Of a DNA stretch of 64,000 nucleotides, positions 15,949 through 25,190 are shown in pieces. Made by a program: the position numbers and the translations under genes. How positions within the stretch are numbered: position 1 is the first letter of the stretch; each line of letters opens with the position of its first letter. The stretch is from contig NZ_BAABBA010000022.1 in the NCBI RefSeq assembly GCF_039537705.1, positions 1-64,000 on the forward strand, in the 5' to 3' direction. The DNA is from Georgenia daeguensis. Its GTDB lineage: Bacteria > Actinomycetota > Actinomycetes > Actinomycetales > Actinomycetaceae. The notes below the pieces were generated by a model. It ran no database searches and was not told the DNA's origin. It worked only from the letters and a program-made list of their open reading frames with translations.

Positions 15949-16290
15949 TCATCTAGTTCTTCCCCAGCTGGGCTGGCGGCGCGCGGTGAGGCGGTACCCC
16001 AGTCCCCGGACGGTGTCGATGGAGATGCCCGGGGTCGGCTCCAGCTTGCGGCGCAGCCGCCCGACGTAAACCTCGACGACGTTAGGGACGGCGTCGAACG
16101 CCTGGTCCCAGACGTGCTCAAGGATCTCCTGGTTGCTCACCACCCGCTCCGCCCGATGAGTGAGGTAGGTCAGCAGCTGCGGAGCGTCCAGGAGGGCGTT
16201 GATGTCGCTGACCGCCTCGGCGACATGCCCACCACGGGCACGGTCCAGCGTCCAGTAGACGGCCCGTCGGGCGGTGCCGGACAGTTCCAT
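15949..16290 (-). CDS. chimeric ORF: CapK-like N-terminus fused to an OmpR/PhoB winged-helix domain
   Basis: A 113-aa open frame of two unrelated parts. Residues 1-37 (MELSGTARRAVYWTLDRARG, then GHVAEAVSDINALLD) match the first residues of the CapK-like protein at 25283-26587, with 26 of the first 35 identical. Residues 38-113 are the transcriptional-regulator C domain of OmpR/PhoB response regulators: LLTYLTHRAERVVSNQEILE, HVWDQAF, VVEVYVGRLRRKLEP and IDTVRGLGYRLTA. The phosphoreceiver domain is missing. The junction is in frame. A fused product would bind DNA constitutively if expressed. A tandem 11-bp repeat lies about 90 bp upstream. It may be a recombination relic rather than a working gene. 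Confidence 0.7.
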   Translation of the reverse strand: MELSGTARRAVYWTLDRARGGHVAEAVSDINALLDAPQLLTYLTHRAERVVSNQEILEHVWDQAFDAVPNVVEVYVGRLRRKLEPTPGISIDTVRGLGYRLTARRQPSWGRTR

Positions 16291-16380
16291 AATCTCTTCC
16301 TCTGCATCGGGCCCGGGGCCGGGGCCTTACCACCTGGCTCGACCGTAGTGATGGCTGAGACCAGGTAGAGCCGCGTTGCA

Positions 16381-16400
16381 ATGAAGGTTCGATGAAGGTT
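16381..16400 (-). promoter_or_regulatory. tandem 11-bp-period box before the chimeric regulator
   Basis: ATGAAGGTT occurs at 16381-16389 and again at 16392-16400, 11 bp apart. On the minus strand this is AACCTTCAT-CG-AACCTTCAT, pointing toward the gene that starts at 16290. Two direct repeats one helical turn apart are the classic binding site of OmpR/PhoP-family regulators, and the DNA-binding domain of that family is what the gene encodes. Confidence 0.55.
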
Positions 16401-16589
16401 GCTCGACCGGATCAAAGGCCCTCACCGCCGTAGGAACCAGGTGCCCTGAGGCAGGTAGAAGGGGACTTCTGACCGCAAGCTCCCCATGCAGTTATGCTAC
16501 GGCGGCGGACCGACGGCGACCGAAATCGGCGCCGTTGTCCCGTCCTTGCGTTTGACGGACAGCACCTCGCTGTCGCGGTCGCGCGAACG

Positions 16590-16830
16590 CACGGTCTCCG
16601 CAGATCTCCGAAAAGACTGGCATCGGGCGCGTGACGCTGTACTTCCCGGACGTCGAGGCGATTTTGCTCGCCTGCCACGAACGTCACGTCAACGATTACC
16701 TCCGGCATCTCACTGAGTTCCGGGACCAGGGCGGTCACGCGGGTGCGCGCTGGAGGCTTACGCGCGCGTCTTGTGGAGCATCACCGGCACCGAAGGTCTT
16801 GGGGCGCTGCTTTGGCCGGCTCGTCGCGGT
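16590..16830 (+). pseudogene. TetR-family regulator remnant
   Basis: One frame reads QISEKTGIGRVTLYFPDVEA then ILLACHERHVNDYLRHLTEF. This matches the TetR HTH core followed by the start of the ligand-binding domain (usually GIGRxTLYxYFPDVEAILL), with two residues missing after TLY. Past 16740 another frame continues LWSITGTEGLGALLWPARRG. The upstream helices of the HTH and the C-terminal half are not recoverable in one frame. I read it as a short decayed copy; no target can be assigned. Confidence 0.4.
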
Positions 16831-16951
16831 CATCCTGGGGCTGCGCCCCGCGCTGACCCTGTTCCCGTTGGAGTTTGCGAAACTAGGCGACGACGAGGCG
16901 GGGAGCCGCAGGGGTCCCGATGTGCGCCGGCGCTTCTCGTGCGTTGCTTGT

Positions 16952-17593
16952 TCAGGCGGCGGGGGTTCCGACCCCGCCGGAGCAGGCCGCGCCGGGCTCG
17001 AGCGTCTGCTCGCCCTGGAGGTAGCGCTCGAGGAACGCGTCGATGCGTGGGTCGGCCGGGTCGTCGACCTTGAGTTGGAGGCCCCAGGCGCTGAGGGTGA
17101 CAGATGCGTCGAGGGCTTCGTACGGGCTCACGAGTGCGTAGGCCTCGCCCTTGGCCTTGTCGGTGAGGATGGCGACGTCGTCTGTGGATAGGTCGGGGGA
17201 GTAGGCGATCCAGACGGCGCCGTGTTCGAGGGAGTGCACGACGTTCTCGTCGGTCACCGGCTCGGTATAGACGCCGCAGTTCTGCCAGACGGTGTTGTGG
17301 TCGCCGCCAACGGGCGGAGTGGTGGCGTAGTCGACCGTGCCCTCGACGTGGTTAGAGCTCAGGTCGGTAAACTCCTCGACGCCCTCGATCGGCGCGTTCG
17401 CTGCGGCCTCGAGCTCTTTTTGTCTCTCGGCCTGGTTGATCAAGGGGATGGCGGTCGCTGCGGCGAGCCCGAGGACAACGGCGCCCGTGGTGCCGAAGAT
17501 GAGAATCTTGCTCCTACGATCCTTGCGTTGCTGCTCGGCGCGCATGGCGGCGAGCTTGGCGGCCCGCTCCTCGTTACGTTGCTTGCTGCTCAC
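16952..17593 (-). CDS. DUF3105 membrane-anchored protein
   Basis: A 213-aa protein with a charged N-terminal cytoplasmic stretch (about residues 1-28), one TM anchor (ILIFGTTGAVVLGLAAATAI) and an extracytoplasmic DUF3105 domain. The domain signature is visible as HVEGTVDYATTPPVGGDHNT, WQNCGVYTEPVTDENVVHSL and EHGAVWIAYSP. It carries a conserved Cys and several His, and two more cysteines lie near the end. The biochemical role of DUF3105 is unknown; it recurs near copper-related genes, and here DUF305 and Csp-like proteins lie 4-6 kb away. It is co-directional with the ggt gene upstream, about 157 bp apart. Confidence 0.88.
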   Translation of the reverse strand: MSSKQRNEERAAKLAAMRAEQQRKDRRSKILIFGTTGAVVLGLAAATAIPLINQAERQKELEAAANAPIEGVEEFTDLSSNHVEGTVDYATTPPVGGDHNTVWQNCGVYTEPVTDENVVHSLEHGAVWIAYSPDLSTDDVAILTDKAKGEAYALVSPYEALDASVTLSAWGLQLKVDDPADPRIDAFLERYLQGEQTLEPGAACSGGVGTPAA

Positions 17594-17750
17594 AGTTGTT
17601 CCTCACGACCTGGCGTGGGTTTCGGCTTCTAGCGCAGGGAACACGCCCCATGCACGACGCCGACCTAACTACCCAGGCATTCGATTTTTGATGCCGTTCC
17701 GACAGATTGATTCAGGTGCTGGCACGGTGGTCAAGGAGATGTGGGCGGCG

Positions 17751-19448
17751 TCACGGCGGGCCCACGATGAAGTCGGCTTCGCGGCGGGTATCGGCGGTGC
17801 CGGTGATCTCGCCGGTGGTGTGGTCGACCTCGAGGGCCTGGACGGATCCGAAGATCGCTTCTTCGACCGTTACGACGTCGGTGGTCCAGCCGAGTTCCTC
17901 GAGGCGGTCAGCGAGGTCATCGGACGGTGGTTCCTCGACGGTGAGCTGGCCGTCCTGGAGGTGGAAGCGGGGTGCGGCGACGGCGTCGGCCAGAGGTTGG
18001 CCGTGCAGGGCCCATCTGGTGAGGACGTTGGCGAGGATGTTCGGGATCTGATGGCCGCCGGGGGAGCCGAGCCCCAGGACGGGGCGGTCCTGGTCGTCGA
18101 GCACAACGGTGGGGGCGGCCCAACTCACGGAACGACGGCCAGGTGCGGGCTGGTTCTGTGGGGTGTCGAGGGCGTCGAAGCGGGAGAGCTGGTTGTTGAG
18201 GAAGAATCCGCCCACGACCTGGGCATCGCTACCGCCCCAGAAACTGGTGATGGTGTTCGTCATCGAGACCATGAGCCCGTCGGAATCCACGACGGTTATG
18301 TGAGTGGTGTTCCCCGGCACAAGCTTCGCTGCAGCGGCGAGGTTGTCACCCTCGCCGCCGGGAGCCGGCGAGGCGGTGACGTTCGTGGCCAGAGCCGCGT
18401 TGCGGGCCGGGTCGGTCAGCTCGTCTACCGGCACGTCGACGAACGCGGGGTCGCCCAGCTCGGCTGTCACCGCCGCATCGGCGACCTGCCAGCCGGTGGA
18501 TAGCTTCTCGACGTAGTCCGCCGAGCCTGGTTCGCTTTCAGCGATCCCGAGGGACTCGGCCACCTGAAGCATCTGGATCACTGCCACCCCGGGAAGGGCC
18601 GGGGCGGCAGAGACCACCTCGTAGTTGCCGACATCGCCACGCGCCGGCTCGGAGCGCACGACCTCATAGGCGGCAAGCGAGTCGGCGTCGATGCCGTCGA
18701 CGGCCTCGAGCTGTTCTGCGATCTTGCCGGTGTAGAAGCTGTCGGGTCCGTCCTCCGCGATGGTGGTCATCGTGTTCGCGAGCTCTTCCTGGACAAGCTC
18801 GTCGCCGGCCTCCAGAGCGAACAGGCCGCCCCAGCCCTTGAACTGGTCCTGGCCGGAGATGGCGCCCGGGCCGTAGTCGCTGCGCATACGCAGCGCGAGA
18901 AACTCAGAGACGGGAAACCCTTCGGAGGCAAGCGTGGTCGCGGGTTGGAGCAGTTCGGCCCACTCCAGCTGGCCGTGGTCGTCGTGCAGGGCGGCCATCC
19001 CGGCGACGAATCCCGGGATTCCCGTGCCGGACGGAGGAATCTTGCCGTTCTGTGCCACGACTTCGCGGTAGTCGTAGGCCCGGGGCTGGCCGCCGGTGGG
19101 TGCCACAATCGCAGAGCCACCGCCGCCGATACCCGAGGCGAACGGCTCGACAACGGCGACGGCGAACGCGGTCGCGATCGCCGCGTCAACCGCGTTCCCC
19201 CCGCGTTCGAGAACGGTCATTCCGGCTTCCACCGCCGCGGGGTGTGCGGCGCTGACGCCGTGGGCCTTCAGGGCGGAGTCGCTCACTGGTGCTTCCGCCT
19301 CCGGGGTGGGGGACGTCGTCGTAGATGACTGTGCTGCCGTAGGGAACGTAGAGGCAGCGGGAGTCGGTAATCCGGTGCATGCGGTGAGTACCGCAAGGAC
19401 CGCAGCGGTTCCGGCGGCGCGGACGACCGCTGTCTTCTGAGTGGGCAC
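17751..19448 (-). CDS. ggt: gamma-glutamyltransferase, lipoprotein
   Basis: A 565-aa secreted enzyme that cleaves or transfers the gamma-glutamyl group of glutathione-like thiols. The signal ends in the lipobox LTAC. A Ser/Thr/Pro linker follows, then the N-terminal nucleophile hydrolase: MTVLERGGNAVDAAIATAFA, SGIGGGGSAIV (glycine loop) and GIPGFVAGMAALH. The large-to-small subunit processing site is LVPGNTTHITVVDSDGLMVS, with Thr as nucleophile (NTTH). GLGSPGGHQIPNIL is the conserved small-subunit loop. The length is normal and the gene intact. It may recycle mycothiol- or glutathione-type conjugates, which would suit a metal-stress locus, but that is inference. Confidence 0.93.
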   Translation of the reverse strand: MPTQKTAVVRAAGTAAVLAVLTACTGLPTPAASTFPTAAQSSTTTSPTPEAEAPVSDSALKAHGVSAAHPAAVEAGMTVLERGGNAVDAAIATAFAVAVVEPFASGIGGGGSAIVAPTGGQPRAYDYREVVAQNGKIPPSGTGIPGFVAGMAALHDDHGQLEWAELLQPATTLASEGFPVSEFLALRMRSDYGPGAISGQDQFKGWGGLFALEAGDELVQEELANTMTTIAEDGPDSFYTGKIAEQLEAVDGIDADSLAAYEVVRSEPARGDVGNYEVVSAAPALPGVAVIQMLQVAESLGIAESEPGSADYVEKLSTGWQVADAAVTAELGDPAFVDVPVDELTDPARNAALATNVTASPAPGGEGDNLAAAAKLVPGNTTHITVVDSDGLMVSMTNTITSFWGGSDAQVVGGFFLNNQLSRFDALDTPQNQPAPGRRSVSWAAPTVVLDDQDRPVLGLGSPGGHQIPNILANVLTRWALHGQPLADAVAAPRFHLQDGQLTVEEPPSDDLADRLEELGWTTDVVTVEEAIFGSVQALEVDHTTGEITGTADTRREADFIVGPP

Positions 19449-19488
19449 AGGAAGTCCTCCGTCGGGCGGTTCCGGTCGGATCGGGAAG

Positions 19489-20847
19489 TCAGCCTTGGCC
19501 AGCGCCGGCTGGGAAGTCGGTCACGCGGGGTGGGTGCGGGACCGGCATCTGAGCCGGTTGGCGCCCAGATGGGCCGGTGAGTAGATGAGGGCGAGGGCCG
19601 ATCTTCAACCCCGTGAGCGGAGTGGCTGAGGCCGGTTGGATCGGCTCTTCCTTGGACCGGGTCCGAGGGCTCGTGCTGTTGCGCGGTGGGTGGCTCGGCG
19701 GCGTGGTCTCCGCGTCTGGGGCGGTGCGCAGCCGGGTGGGGATTCGGGGGTGGTTCCACGGATCCCGGAGGAGGGCTTCGAACGGACCCTGCTTGAAGTA
19801 ACGACGCCATAAGGTCGCGCCAACGATCGCCAGGACAGACAGGACGAAGCTGATGAGCACCCCCTCGGCGAGGGTGTGTGGCTCTGGCCGGATGAGAAGT
19901 GCAAGAGCGAACAAGTGTGCGACGTAAATGGTCAGGGCGAGTTGCCCGGTGGCCACCAGGGGCCACAGCCACCGGTCAACAACGCGCCCCAGGCGAAGCA
20001 GAACACCTAGGGCAAGCAGTGCACTGCCGGTCCCGCTCAGCAGCCACAGCGGCATCTGGGAATGGGCCACGGACGTAACCAGGCGATCGAACCCGATGGT
20101 GTTGGAAGGCTCGCCCAGCCATGCCACGAGAGCCAGAGAGATCATGCGACCGGCGACGGCCGCGATCGCTCCGGTGACGATCATCCGGCGCTGTAGGACC
20201 CGATCGCTCAGGCGTCGGCGTCCCAGCCACATACCGAGCAGGAAGGGACCTGCCCAGGTGATCACCGGGTACGGACTTGAGAGGAGCACCTTGTGCAGGA
20301 TGAGAAGCGGCGAGTCGGTGAGCGAGGCAGGCTCCGAGGCAAAACGCACGCCTTGGACCATCTGCAGAAAAATCCACGTCACAGGGCCGAGAACCATGAG
20401 GGCGCCCGCGAGGACGAGCAGCAACCGGTCCGGGGCCCGGACAACGGGTAGTGCGATGAGGAAGAGCAGAGCGTAGGTCGGCAGGATCACGCTGACGCCG
20501 TGATCGAGCAGTTGGAGCGCGAGACCCCCCACCAGCAGGAGCCCGGAACGCCAGAGCAGCGACGCCCACGGCAGCGGCCCGCCACTGTCACGAGCGCGCC
20601 GGGTCAAGAGGGAGATGCCCAACCCCGCAAGAAGCACGAAGAGCAGAGAAGCTCGACCGAGCGGAATCCGGTGCAGGACGTCAGCCAGACCGTCACCGCT
20701 ACGCGGGCCGACATTGACGATCACCATGCCAATGACCGCCAACGCACGCGCGGCGTCGATGGCCGCAATCCGGTTCCTGCTCTGCACGCCTGCCCTGCGG
20801 GCAGTGGCCGATCCTCCTGCCGCCACTTCACTCCGATCCGTGATCAT
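19489..20847 (-). CDS. DUF418/acyltransferase-like multi-TM protein
   Basis: A 452-aa integral membrane protein with about nine or ten TM helices. It starts RIAAIDAARALAVIGMVIVN, the N-terminal signature of the DUF418/DUF1624 (heparan N-acetyltransferase-like) group. SLLFVLLAGLGISLLTRRA and TGQLALTIYVAHLFALALLI are further characteristic helices. The last 95 or so residues are hydrophilic and rich in Pro, Thr and Arg, likely cytoplasmic and disordered. Its stop is about 40 bp from the ggt start, so the two may be co-transcribed. Members are thought to acylate surface polymers; no substrate is evident. Confidence 0.8.
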   Translation of the reverse strand: MITDRSEVAAGGSATARRAGVQSRNRIAAIDAARALAVIGMVIVNVGPRSGDGLADVLHRIPLGRASLLFVLLAGLGISLLTRRARDSGGPLPWASLLWRSGLLLVGGLALQLLDHGVSVILPTYALLFLIALPVVRAPDRLLLVLAGALMVLGPVTWIFLQMVQGVRFASEPASLTDSPLLILHKVLLSSPYPVITWAGPFLLGMWLGRRRLSDRVLQRRMIVTGAIAAVAGRMISLALVAWLGEPSNTIGFDRLVTSVAHSQMPLWLLSGTGSALLALGVLLRLGRVVDRWLWPLVATGQLALTIYVAHLFALALLIRPEPHTLAEGVLISFVLSVLAIVGATLWRRYFKQGPFEALLRDPWNHPRIPTRLRTAPDAETTPPSHPPRNSTSPRTRSKEEPIQPASATPLTGLKIGPRPHLLTGPSGRQPAQMPVPHPPRVTDFPAGAGQG

Positions 20848-21010
20848 GCCCGTTCAGGCCACCAAGTCGAGCGGGACGCAGGTGTGCGGCCGCCACTGCG
20901 TTCGGCCGAAACGTTCGTCGAGCCGGAACGGGCCGAGTGAGAGGCTGAGCCGATAGCAAGCGCCTGCCAACGTAATCGCCGACCTGCCCTAAGTCACGTT
21001 CAGGTAACGC

Positions 21011-21028
21011 TCTTCATCGATTCTTCAT
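21011..21028 (+). promoter_or_regulatory. tandem 11-bp-period box (TCTTCAT x2) upstream of the copper-storage-like gene
   Basis: TCTTCAT at 21011-21017 and at 21022-21028 are exact repeats 11 bp apart. GTACAT about 21 bp downstream could serve as a -10. The same motif class recurs at seven other places in the window. Confidence 0.5.
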
Positions 21029-21123
21029 ACAAGGCGCGAGAACGGGTGTGGTACATCACGAATGCGGCTCGATCGGCCGAGGGGGCACCTCGCGACATCC
21101 TGCGTGTGAGGTCGGTTCTTCCG

Positions 21124-21141
21124 TGAAGTTTCGATGAATCC
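21124..21141 (-). promoter_or_regulatory. second tandem 11-bp-period box, opposite orientation
   Basis: TGAAGTT at 21124 and TGAATCC at 21135 are 11 bp apart. The minus strand reads GGATTCATCGAAACTTCA. It lies in the 404-bp gap between the DUF418 gene and the copper-storage-like gene, which otherwise contains no gene I can support. Confidence 0.4.
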
Positions 21142-21251
21142 GGACAGCTCGGGATGCACCCTGATCCGTTCCTTCGTAGCGTCGAGGACGCCAACGGTGG
21201 CCATGCTCCGGAGGGCCACCGCCAATCTCTGACGAGGAAGGGCAGATAGCC

Positions 21252-21653
21252 ATGAGGACCGCCGAGATGATGGAAAGCTACCCGGCCGAGATAAACCTGG
21301 ACCGCCAGCTTCTGGCCCGAACTGTCGACGCTGTCATCGCTTGCGCTCAGGCGTGTACCGCGTGTGCAGACGCGTGTCTGAGCGAGGAGATGGTCGCCGA
21401 GTTGCGGAAGTGCATCCGCACAGATCTGGACTGCGCAGACATCTGCGAGGCCACCGCACGGGTTCTGTCCCGGCATACCGGTTACGACGCCAACATCACC
21501 CGAGCCCAGCTTCAGGCCTGCATCCAGGCATGCCGGGCCTGTGGGGACGAGTGCGAGGCGCACGCCGGCATGCATGAGCACTGCCGAATCTGCGCGGAAG
21601 CATGCCGCGCCTGCGAGCAGGCCTGCACCGAGCTGCTCGCCGCGATCGCCTGA
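21252..21653 (+). CDS. four-helix-bundle Cys-rich copper-binding (Csp-like) protein
   Basis: A 133-aa helical protein with 16 cysteines, mostly CxxxC or CxxC on helix faces: CAQACTACADAC (residues 31-42), KCIRTDLDCADIC, ACIQACRACGDEC, HCRICAEACRACEQAC. This is the signature of the DUF326/copper storage protein family, in which a four-helix bundle packs Cu(I) ions down its core. There is no signal peptide, so it is a cytosolic Csp3-like form. AGGAAGGGCAG precedes the ATG. It lies next to two DUF305 genes and a CopB-like ATPase gene, forming a copper-handling group. Confidence 0.92.
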   Translation: MRTAEMMESYPAEINLDRQLLARTVDAVIACAQACTACADACLSEEMVAELRKCIRTDLDCADICEATARVLSRHTGYDANITRAQLQACIQACRACGDECEAHAGMHEHCRICAEACRACEQACTELLAAIA

Positions 21654-21733
21654 GACGGCTCAGTCATGCCGATGCCTGACCGGCGGCAACGTCCCTCGGT
21701 AGCCGCCACATCCCGCGTAAGTAGAGGAGTCAC

Positions 21734-22342
21734 ATGACCGAGACCACCAGCCGACGTAACGCCCACCGTCCCGCGGCCGTACTCGCCTCCATCGCACTGG
21801 CCACCGGCGCCTTCGCCGGTGCCGGGGTAGTCATGGCAGGCCCTGCCCTTGCCGACGTTCCCGCCTCGAGCGAGCAGACCGCTCGGTTCGAGGTCGACTT
21901 CCTTACCGGCATGATCGACCACCACGCGATGGCCGTGAGCATGGCCGAGATGTGCCTGGAGGAGGGCGTCCATGACGAACTCATCGCCACCTGCGAGTCG
22001 ATCATCACCTCCCAGTCCACTCAGATCGAGCAGATGCAGGCCTGGCTGCAGGACTGGTACGGCATCGACTACGAGCCCGGCACGAGCAGTGGCGGATCGA
22101 TGAACCACCTGGCCAACCTCAGCGGTGAGGAGTTCGAGGTGGCCTTCATGCGGTCGATGATCCGCCACCACTGGGGCGCGATCCGCGAGGCGGAGAAGTG
22201 CTTCGACAACGCTGAGCATCCCGACCTGCTCACCCTGTGCGAAGACATCTACACCGCGCAGCTCGAAGAGATCGAGCAGATGCAGACCTGGCTCGACGAC
22301 TGGTACGGCATTCCCGGCGGTCGCCCTGTAAGCACCGCCTAG
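21734..22342 (+). CDS. secreted DUF305 protein
   Basis: A 202-aa exported protein: signal peptide (HRPAAVLASIALATGAFAGA to about residue 41, AxA cleavage), then two DUF305 repeats. The repeats share FLTGMIDHHAMAVSMAEMCL and FMRSMIRHHWGAIREAEKC, the paired His (MIxHH) motifs that probably bind metal, and each ends in an IEQMQxWLxDWYGI helix. DUF305 is a four-helix ferritin-like fold common near copper resistance genes. GTAGAGGAG precedes the ATG and the gene follows the Csp-like gene by 80 bp. A strong hairpin terminator follows. Confidence 0.9.
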   Translation: MTETTSRRNAHRPAAVLASIALATGAFAGAGVVMAGPALADVPASSEQTARFEVDFLTGMIDHHAMAVSMAEMCLEEGVHDELIATCESIITSQSTQIEQMQAWLQDWYGIDYEPGTSSGGSMNHLANLSGEEFEVAFMRSMIRHHWGAIREAEKCFDNAEHPDLLTLCEDIYTAQLEEIEQMQTWLDDWYGIPGGRPVSTA

Positions 22343-22367
22343 AACCCCGGCCTGGGCAGTCGCCGTG

Positions 22368-22400
22368 TGTGCCCCGGCCCCAAACAGGGGTCGGGGCACA
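22368..22400. terminator. bidirectional terminator between convergent DUF305 genes
   Basis: TGTGCCCCGGCCCC (22368-22381), loop AAACA, then GGGGTCGGGGCACA (22387-22400). This is a 14-bp stem with one G-T mismatch position, placed between two converging genes. Confidence 0.85.
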
Positions 22401-22429
22401 TCTGTTGATCAGCGTTGCAGTTCGTGGGG

Positions 22430-23128
22430 CTAGCGGTCCAGGGCGCCGAGCCAGGTGCGGAAGTCTGCGATCTCGGCCTCCTGGTTGATGATCCCGGTCG
22501 CGGCGGCGACGCGGAGTTCGGCGTGCGGCGCACGGGACTGTGGCTCGAGGAACTCGATAATGCCCGCCGAGTGGTGGGGAATCATCATGCGGACGAACTC
22601 GACGTCGAACTCTGCACCGGCCGGCACCTGCTCAAGTTTCGCCATGTCCTCCTGGGTCTCGCGCTCCATCGTAGCCATCTCTCGTTGCGCCTCGCGGGGT
22701 GCCTGTTCCATCGCCTCCTCGGGGGTGAGCCCGTACCACTCGTCCAGCCAACGGGTGAACTGGTCGATCTGGTGCTGCTGGTTGGCGATGATGTTTTCCG
22801 CGTGCGTGCGGATGTCAGCGTTCTGGCCCCGCTCAAGCTCAAGCTCAGCCATCTCGATGGCGGCACGGTGATGAGGGATGATCCCCGCCATGAACGTGAT
22901 CTCGAGGTCCTCACCCTCGAGCTTTGCGAGTGTTTCCCCGAACTCGTAGGCAGTGGGTGACGTGGGCGGGGGCTGGCTGGGGTCGTTCTCGGGTCGCTCC
23001 CCTCCCTCCACTGTCACCGGGTTGTGTGTCGAGACCGGAGCGGTCGATGCGGACGTCGCTGGTAGCCCGACGAGTGCGGCGCCTACGAGGACTCCGATGA
23101 GCGTTCGAGCAGCGGTGCTAGATCTCAT
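22430..23128 (-). CDS. secreted DUF305 protein, second copy
   Basis: A 232-aa exported protein with a signal peptide (TLIGVLVGAALVGLPATSAS), a Pro-rich linker and two DUF305 halves. The first has ITFMAGIIPHHRAAIEMAEL and NIIANQQHQIDQFTRWLDEW. The second has FVRMMIPHHSAGIIEFLEPQ and ends TWLGALDR. The PHH motifs are the probable metal ligands. It is convergent with the other DUF305 gene and divergent from the CopB-like ATPase gene about 215 bp away. The two DUF305 proteins are clearly diverged, so this is not a recent duplication. Confidence 0.88.
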   Translation of the reverse strand: MRSSTAARTLIGVLVGAALVGLPATSASTAPVSTHNPVTVEGGERPENDPSQPPPTSPTAYEFGETLAKLEGEDLEITFMAGIIPHHRAAIEMAELELERGQNADIRTHAENIIANQQHQIDQFTRWLDEWYGLTPEEAMEQAPREAQREMATMERETQEDMAKLEQVPAGAEFDVEFVRMMIPHHSAGIIEFLEPQSRAPHAELRVAAATGIINQEAEIADFRTWLGALDR

Positions 23129-23344
23129 TTCGTGCCCTTCCTCGGTGTAGGGAAGGCTCCGGGCCGGCTGCCCAGAGCCGACGGTTCAATGACCGTATGT
23201 CCACCACACCCAAGGGGCAACACGCGAACAGTGGCTAATGCCGGTGTCCGCGTCCGTTCTCAGCTGCGCCGTAAGAGTGCAAGCCCGGCCCAGCGTGCAC
23301 GGCCTGAGATGTGATCCCGGTCGGGTAAGAAGCGGGCGGATGCG

Positions 23345-25190
23345 ATGAGCAAGCTGCACGAGGACGACGCACACTCCGCTCATGGCGGTGGGCATGCGGG
23401 GCACGATCCCATGCCCGAGGACGACCGTCATGGAGGCGTCGACACTCACGTTCTCCACGACGCGCACGCGGGCCACGACATGTCTCACGACGGCCACGGC
23501 CACGGTGGTCACGGGGACCACGTCGCTCAGTTCCGGCGGCTGTTCTGGATCATGCTCGTGCTGGCGGTGCCGACGGTGCTGCTCAGCTCGATGTTCGCGT
23601 CCCGGCTACTCGCTGCCAGACCTGCCCGGCCTCGCGTGGGTCTCGCCGATCCTGGGCACGGTCATCTACCTCTGGGGCGGACGCCCGTTCCTCACCGGCA
23701 CCGTGAGTGAGATCCGCGCACGCAAGCCGGGGATGATGCTCCTGATCGGCATGGCGATTACGGTGGCCTTCGTCGCCTCCTGGGGCGCGACCCTGGGCGC
23801 GCAGTCCCACGGGCTGGACTTCTGGTGGGAGCTCGCTCTTCTGGTCGTGATCATGCTGCTCGGTCACTGGATCGAGATGTGTTCCCTGGCCCAGACCTCT
23901 TCCGCGCTCGACTCCCTCGCCGCCCTCCTCCCGGACGAGGCGGAGCGGGTCGACGGCGACCAGGTCACCAAGGTGGCCCCCGCAGACCTGCGGATGGGTG
24001 ACGTCGTGATCGTGCGGCCGGGCGGCCGCATCCCGGCGGACGGTGAGGTGGTCGACGGCGGGGCGGACGTGGAGGAGTCGATGATCACCGGCGAGTCGAA
24101 GCCGGTGCGCCGCGAGGCCGGCGACCACGTGGTCGCCGGCACCGTCGCCACCGGCAACGCCCTCCGGGTCCGCATCTCCGCCGTCGGCGAGGACACGGCC
24201 CTCGCTGGCATCCAGCGCCTCGTCGCCGAGGTCCAGTCCTCGTCCTCCCGTGCCCAGCGCCTGGCCGACAAGGCCGCCGGCTGGCTGTTCTGGTTCGCGC
24301 TCGGCGCCGCAGCCGTCACCCTCGTCGCGTGGCTGCTACTCGGCACCCCGGAGCAGGCCTGGATCCGCGTGATCACCGTCCTGGTCATCGCCTGCCCCCA
24401 CGCCCTGGGCCTCGCGATCCCGCTCGTCGTCTCGATCGCGACCGAGCGCGCCGCCAAGGGCCGGGTGCTCGTCAAGGACCGCATGGCGCTGGAGCAGATG
24501 CGCACCGTCGACGCCGTCCTCTTCGACAAGACCGGCACCCTCACGGCCGGCCGCCCCGCGCTCACCGGCGTCACAGCCGTCGCTGGCACCGGCGAGGACG
24601 AGGTCCTCGCGCTCGCCGCGGGCGCCGAGTCCGACAGCGAGCACCCGCTCGCCCGCGCGATCGTCGACGCCGCAGCGCACTGCGGTCTCGACGTGCCGCG
24701 TGCTACGGACTTCTCCGCGTCGACTGCTGTCGGGGTCCGCGCAACGGTCGACGGGCGCTCGGTCGCCGTCGGTGGCCCCGCCCTGCTGGCCGAACGAGGG
24801 CTCGACCCGCTCCCCGCGACGCGGGAGTGGTCCGACTCCGGAGCCACCGTCCTGCACGTGGTCGTCGACGATGAGATCGCTGGCGCGCTCGCCCTGGCCG
24901 ACGAGGTTCGGCCCGAGTCCCGCGAGGCCGTCGACGCGCTGCACGGACTCGGTGTGCACGTCGTGATGATCACCGGCGACGCCGAACCGGTGGCCCGGGC
25001 CGTGGCCGACGAGCTGGGTATCGACCAGGTCTTCGCCCAGGTCCGGCCCGAGCACAAGAGCGAGAAGGTCGCCGAGATCCAGCGCCAGGGACGCACCGTC
25101 GCCATGGTCGGCGACGGCGTCAACGACGCCCCGGCACTCGCGCAGGCCGACGTCGGCATCGCCGAGGAACCGGCTCTCGTGCAACACTGA
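23345..25190 (+). pseudogene. CopB-type copper P-type ATPase, frameshifted and C-terminally truncated
   Basis: The N-terminus is a His/Asp/Gly-rich metal-binding tail (HAGHDMSHDGHGHGGHGDHV) followed by the first TM helix. Near 23600-23610 one base is missing, and the next frame continues GYSLPDLPGLAWVSPILGTV. The rest is in one frame: TGESKPVRREAG, IACPHALGLAIPLVV (the CPH metal site of CopB-type pumps), DKTGTLTAGRP, SEHPLARAI and GDGVNDAPALA. After QADVGIA the sequence changes to EEPALVQH and stops. The final hinge and last two TM helices, about 90 residues, are absent. Both defects argue against function. CPH and the His tail indicate Cu/Ag. Confidence 0.85.

Noticed and set aside
17337..18503. 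A 388-codon plus-strand frame opposite ggt
   Set aside because: No motifs; it is the reverse complement of gamma-glutamyltransferase coding sequence.
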